Positions 62,849 to 64,000 of a DNA stretch of 64,000 nt are shown piece after piece. Each line of letters starts with the position of its first letter. Positions within the stretch are counted from its first letter, which is position 1. Location: the NCBI RefSeq assembly GCF_000346465.2, contig NC_034014.1, forward strand, positions 16,316,911 to 16,380,910, written 5' to 3'. The DNA comes from Prunus persica (taxonomy: Eukaryota > Streptophyta > Magnoliopsida > Rosales > Rosaceae). The position numbers and the translations under genes are program-made. The notes beneath the pieces were generated by a model. The model saw only the letters and a list, made by a program, of their open reading frames with translations. It was not told where the DNA came from and did not search any database.

Positions 62849-64000
62849 CTGACTCCTCCCACAATATTACGATGTTCCCCAAGTTTTGGACTCAATCAGA
62901 TATCGATTGGTCCTTGAAATCAAACAATTCTGGTTCGTACGAAGTTTGTTCTGAAATGGGGTGGTTGTGTATTGTATTGTTCTAGAGATTGGATTTCCCT
63001 CAAAACCCACCAAATGACACATCCCACAATATTATGAAGTTCCATAAGTTTTGGACTCAATCCGATATCGATTGGTCCATGAAATCAGACAATTCATGTT
63101 CATACGAAGTTCATTCTGAAATGGAGTGGTTGGTGTATTGTATAGTTCTAGGGATTGGATTTCACACAAAACCCACCAAATGACAACTCCCACAATATTA
63201 TGATGTTCCCCAAGTTTTGGACTCAATCCGATATCGATTGGTCCATGAAATCAGACAATTCAGGTTCGTACGAAGTTCGTTCTGAAATGGAGACGTTAGT
63301 GTATTGTATAGTTCTAGAGATTGGATTTCACTCAAAACCCACCAAATGGCTCCTCCCGCAATATTATGGTGTTCCCCAAGTTTTGGACTCAATCCGATAT
63401 CGATTGGTCAATGAAATCGGACAATTTAGGTTCGTACGAAGTTCGTTCTGAAATGGGGTGGTTGGTTTATCGTATAGTTCTAGGGATTGGATTTCACTGA
63501 AAACCCACCAAATGACTCATCCCACAATATTACTATGTTCCCCAAGTTCTGGACTCAATCTGATATCGATTGGTCCTTGAAATCGGAGAATTCAGGTTCG
63601 TACGAAGTTCGTTATGAAATGGAATAGTTGGTTTATTGTATAGTTCTAGAGATTGGATTTCACTCAAAACCCACCAAAATGGCTCCTCCCGCAATATTAT
63701 GATGTTCCCCAAGTTTTGGACTCAATCTGATATCGATTGGTCAATGAAATCGGACAATTCAGGTTCGTACAAAGTTCGTTCTGAAATGGAGTGGTCGGTT
63801 TATTGTATAGTTCTAGGGATTGGATTTCACTCAAAACCCACCAAATGGCTCCGTCCGCAATATTTTGATGTTCCCCAGTTTTGGACTCAATCCGATATCG
63901 ATTGGTCAATGAAATCGGACAATTCAGGTTCGTACGAAGTTCGTTCTGAGTGGAGTGGTTGGTTTATTGTACAGTTCCAGGGATTGGATTTCACTCAAAA
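62849..64000 (+). repeat. 166-bp satellite array, block 6
   Basis: About seven monomers of the first subfamily, continuing beyond the window. It starts at CTGACTCCTCCC, about 62 bp earlier in monomer phase than where block 5 stopped. Three successive monomers share the variants AATGGCTCC and CCCGCAATATT. Confidence 0.95.

Noticed and set aside
1..64000. Regularly spaced repeats resembling a CRISPR array
   Set aside because: Repeats are contiguous 166-bp monomers without unique spacers, in a plant-type genome.

Overview
This window looks like pericentromeric or centromeric heterochromatin from a flowering plant. I see no host protein-coding gene, no rRNA and no tRNA gene. About 38 kb of the 64 kb is one satellite with a 166-bp monomer, lying head to tail in a single orientation on both sides of every insertion. 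The mobile elements (a Tekay/Del-type Ty3/gypsy chromovirus and CACTA elements with TNP2 and Ptta/En-Spm genes) are typical of dicots. A 166-bp candidate centromere satellite has, as far as I remember, been reported for Prunus. A Rosaceae source is therefore my best guess, but I could not check it.

Layout: 1-6826 satellite; 6827-7897 and 17906-18770 the two halves of an old, decayed LTR on the minus strand; 7898-17905 a young, nearly intact 10-kb chromovirus inserted into that LTR (TG...CA LTRs, 5-bp target duplication CCACA, tRNA-Met primer site, gag-pol, polypurine tract); 18771-18931 one stranded satellite monomer; 18932-21757 a truncated minus-strand relative of the chromovirus (3' LTR plus the end of its integrase); 21756-26527 satellite; 26528-26962 a 435-bp solo LTR with target duplication ATTCT; 26968-29498 satellite; 29499-30681 a truncated CACTA end; 30682-53333 satellite containing a 227-bp assembly gap (36403-36629); 53334-62848 a 9.5-kb CACTA-type block; 62849-64000 satellite.

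The young chromovirus has one in-frame TGA at a tryptophan position in RNase H. Otherwise it keeps gag, zinc knuckle, protease, RT, RNase H, integrase (D-D-35-E) and a C-terminal chromodomain. The chromodomain may explain why such elements accumulate in this heterochromatin. The CACTA block carries two minus-strand pseudogenes. One is a TNP2 transposase with several stops, a frameshift and a deletion of part of its catalytic core. The other is a six-exon Ptta/En-Spm (Transposase_24) gene with a nonsense codon. It also holds an LTR-derived fragment directly upstream of the Ptta gene, many short GC-rich inverted subterminal repeats, and a roughly 100-bp-arm hairpin upstream of TNP2 that could give small RNAs.

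The satellite is structured. It has at least two monomer subfamilies with different territories, recent dimer-, trimer- and roughly 17-mer-scale duplications, one patch that looks like gene conversion, and two perfect palindromes in each monomer. I did not find a new gene system. The most interesting leads are the CACTA hairpins, the LTR fragment in the CACTA block, the conserved satellite dyads, and the duplicated block beside the assembly gap.
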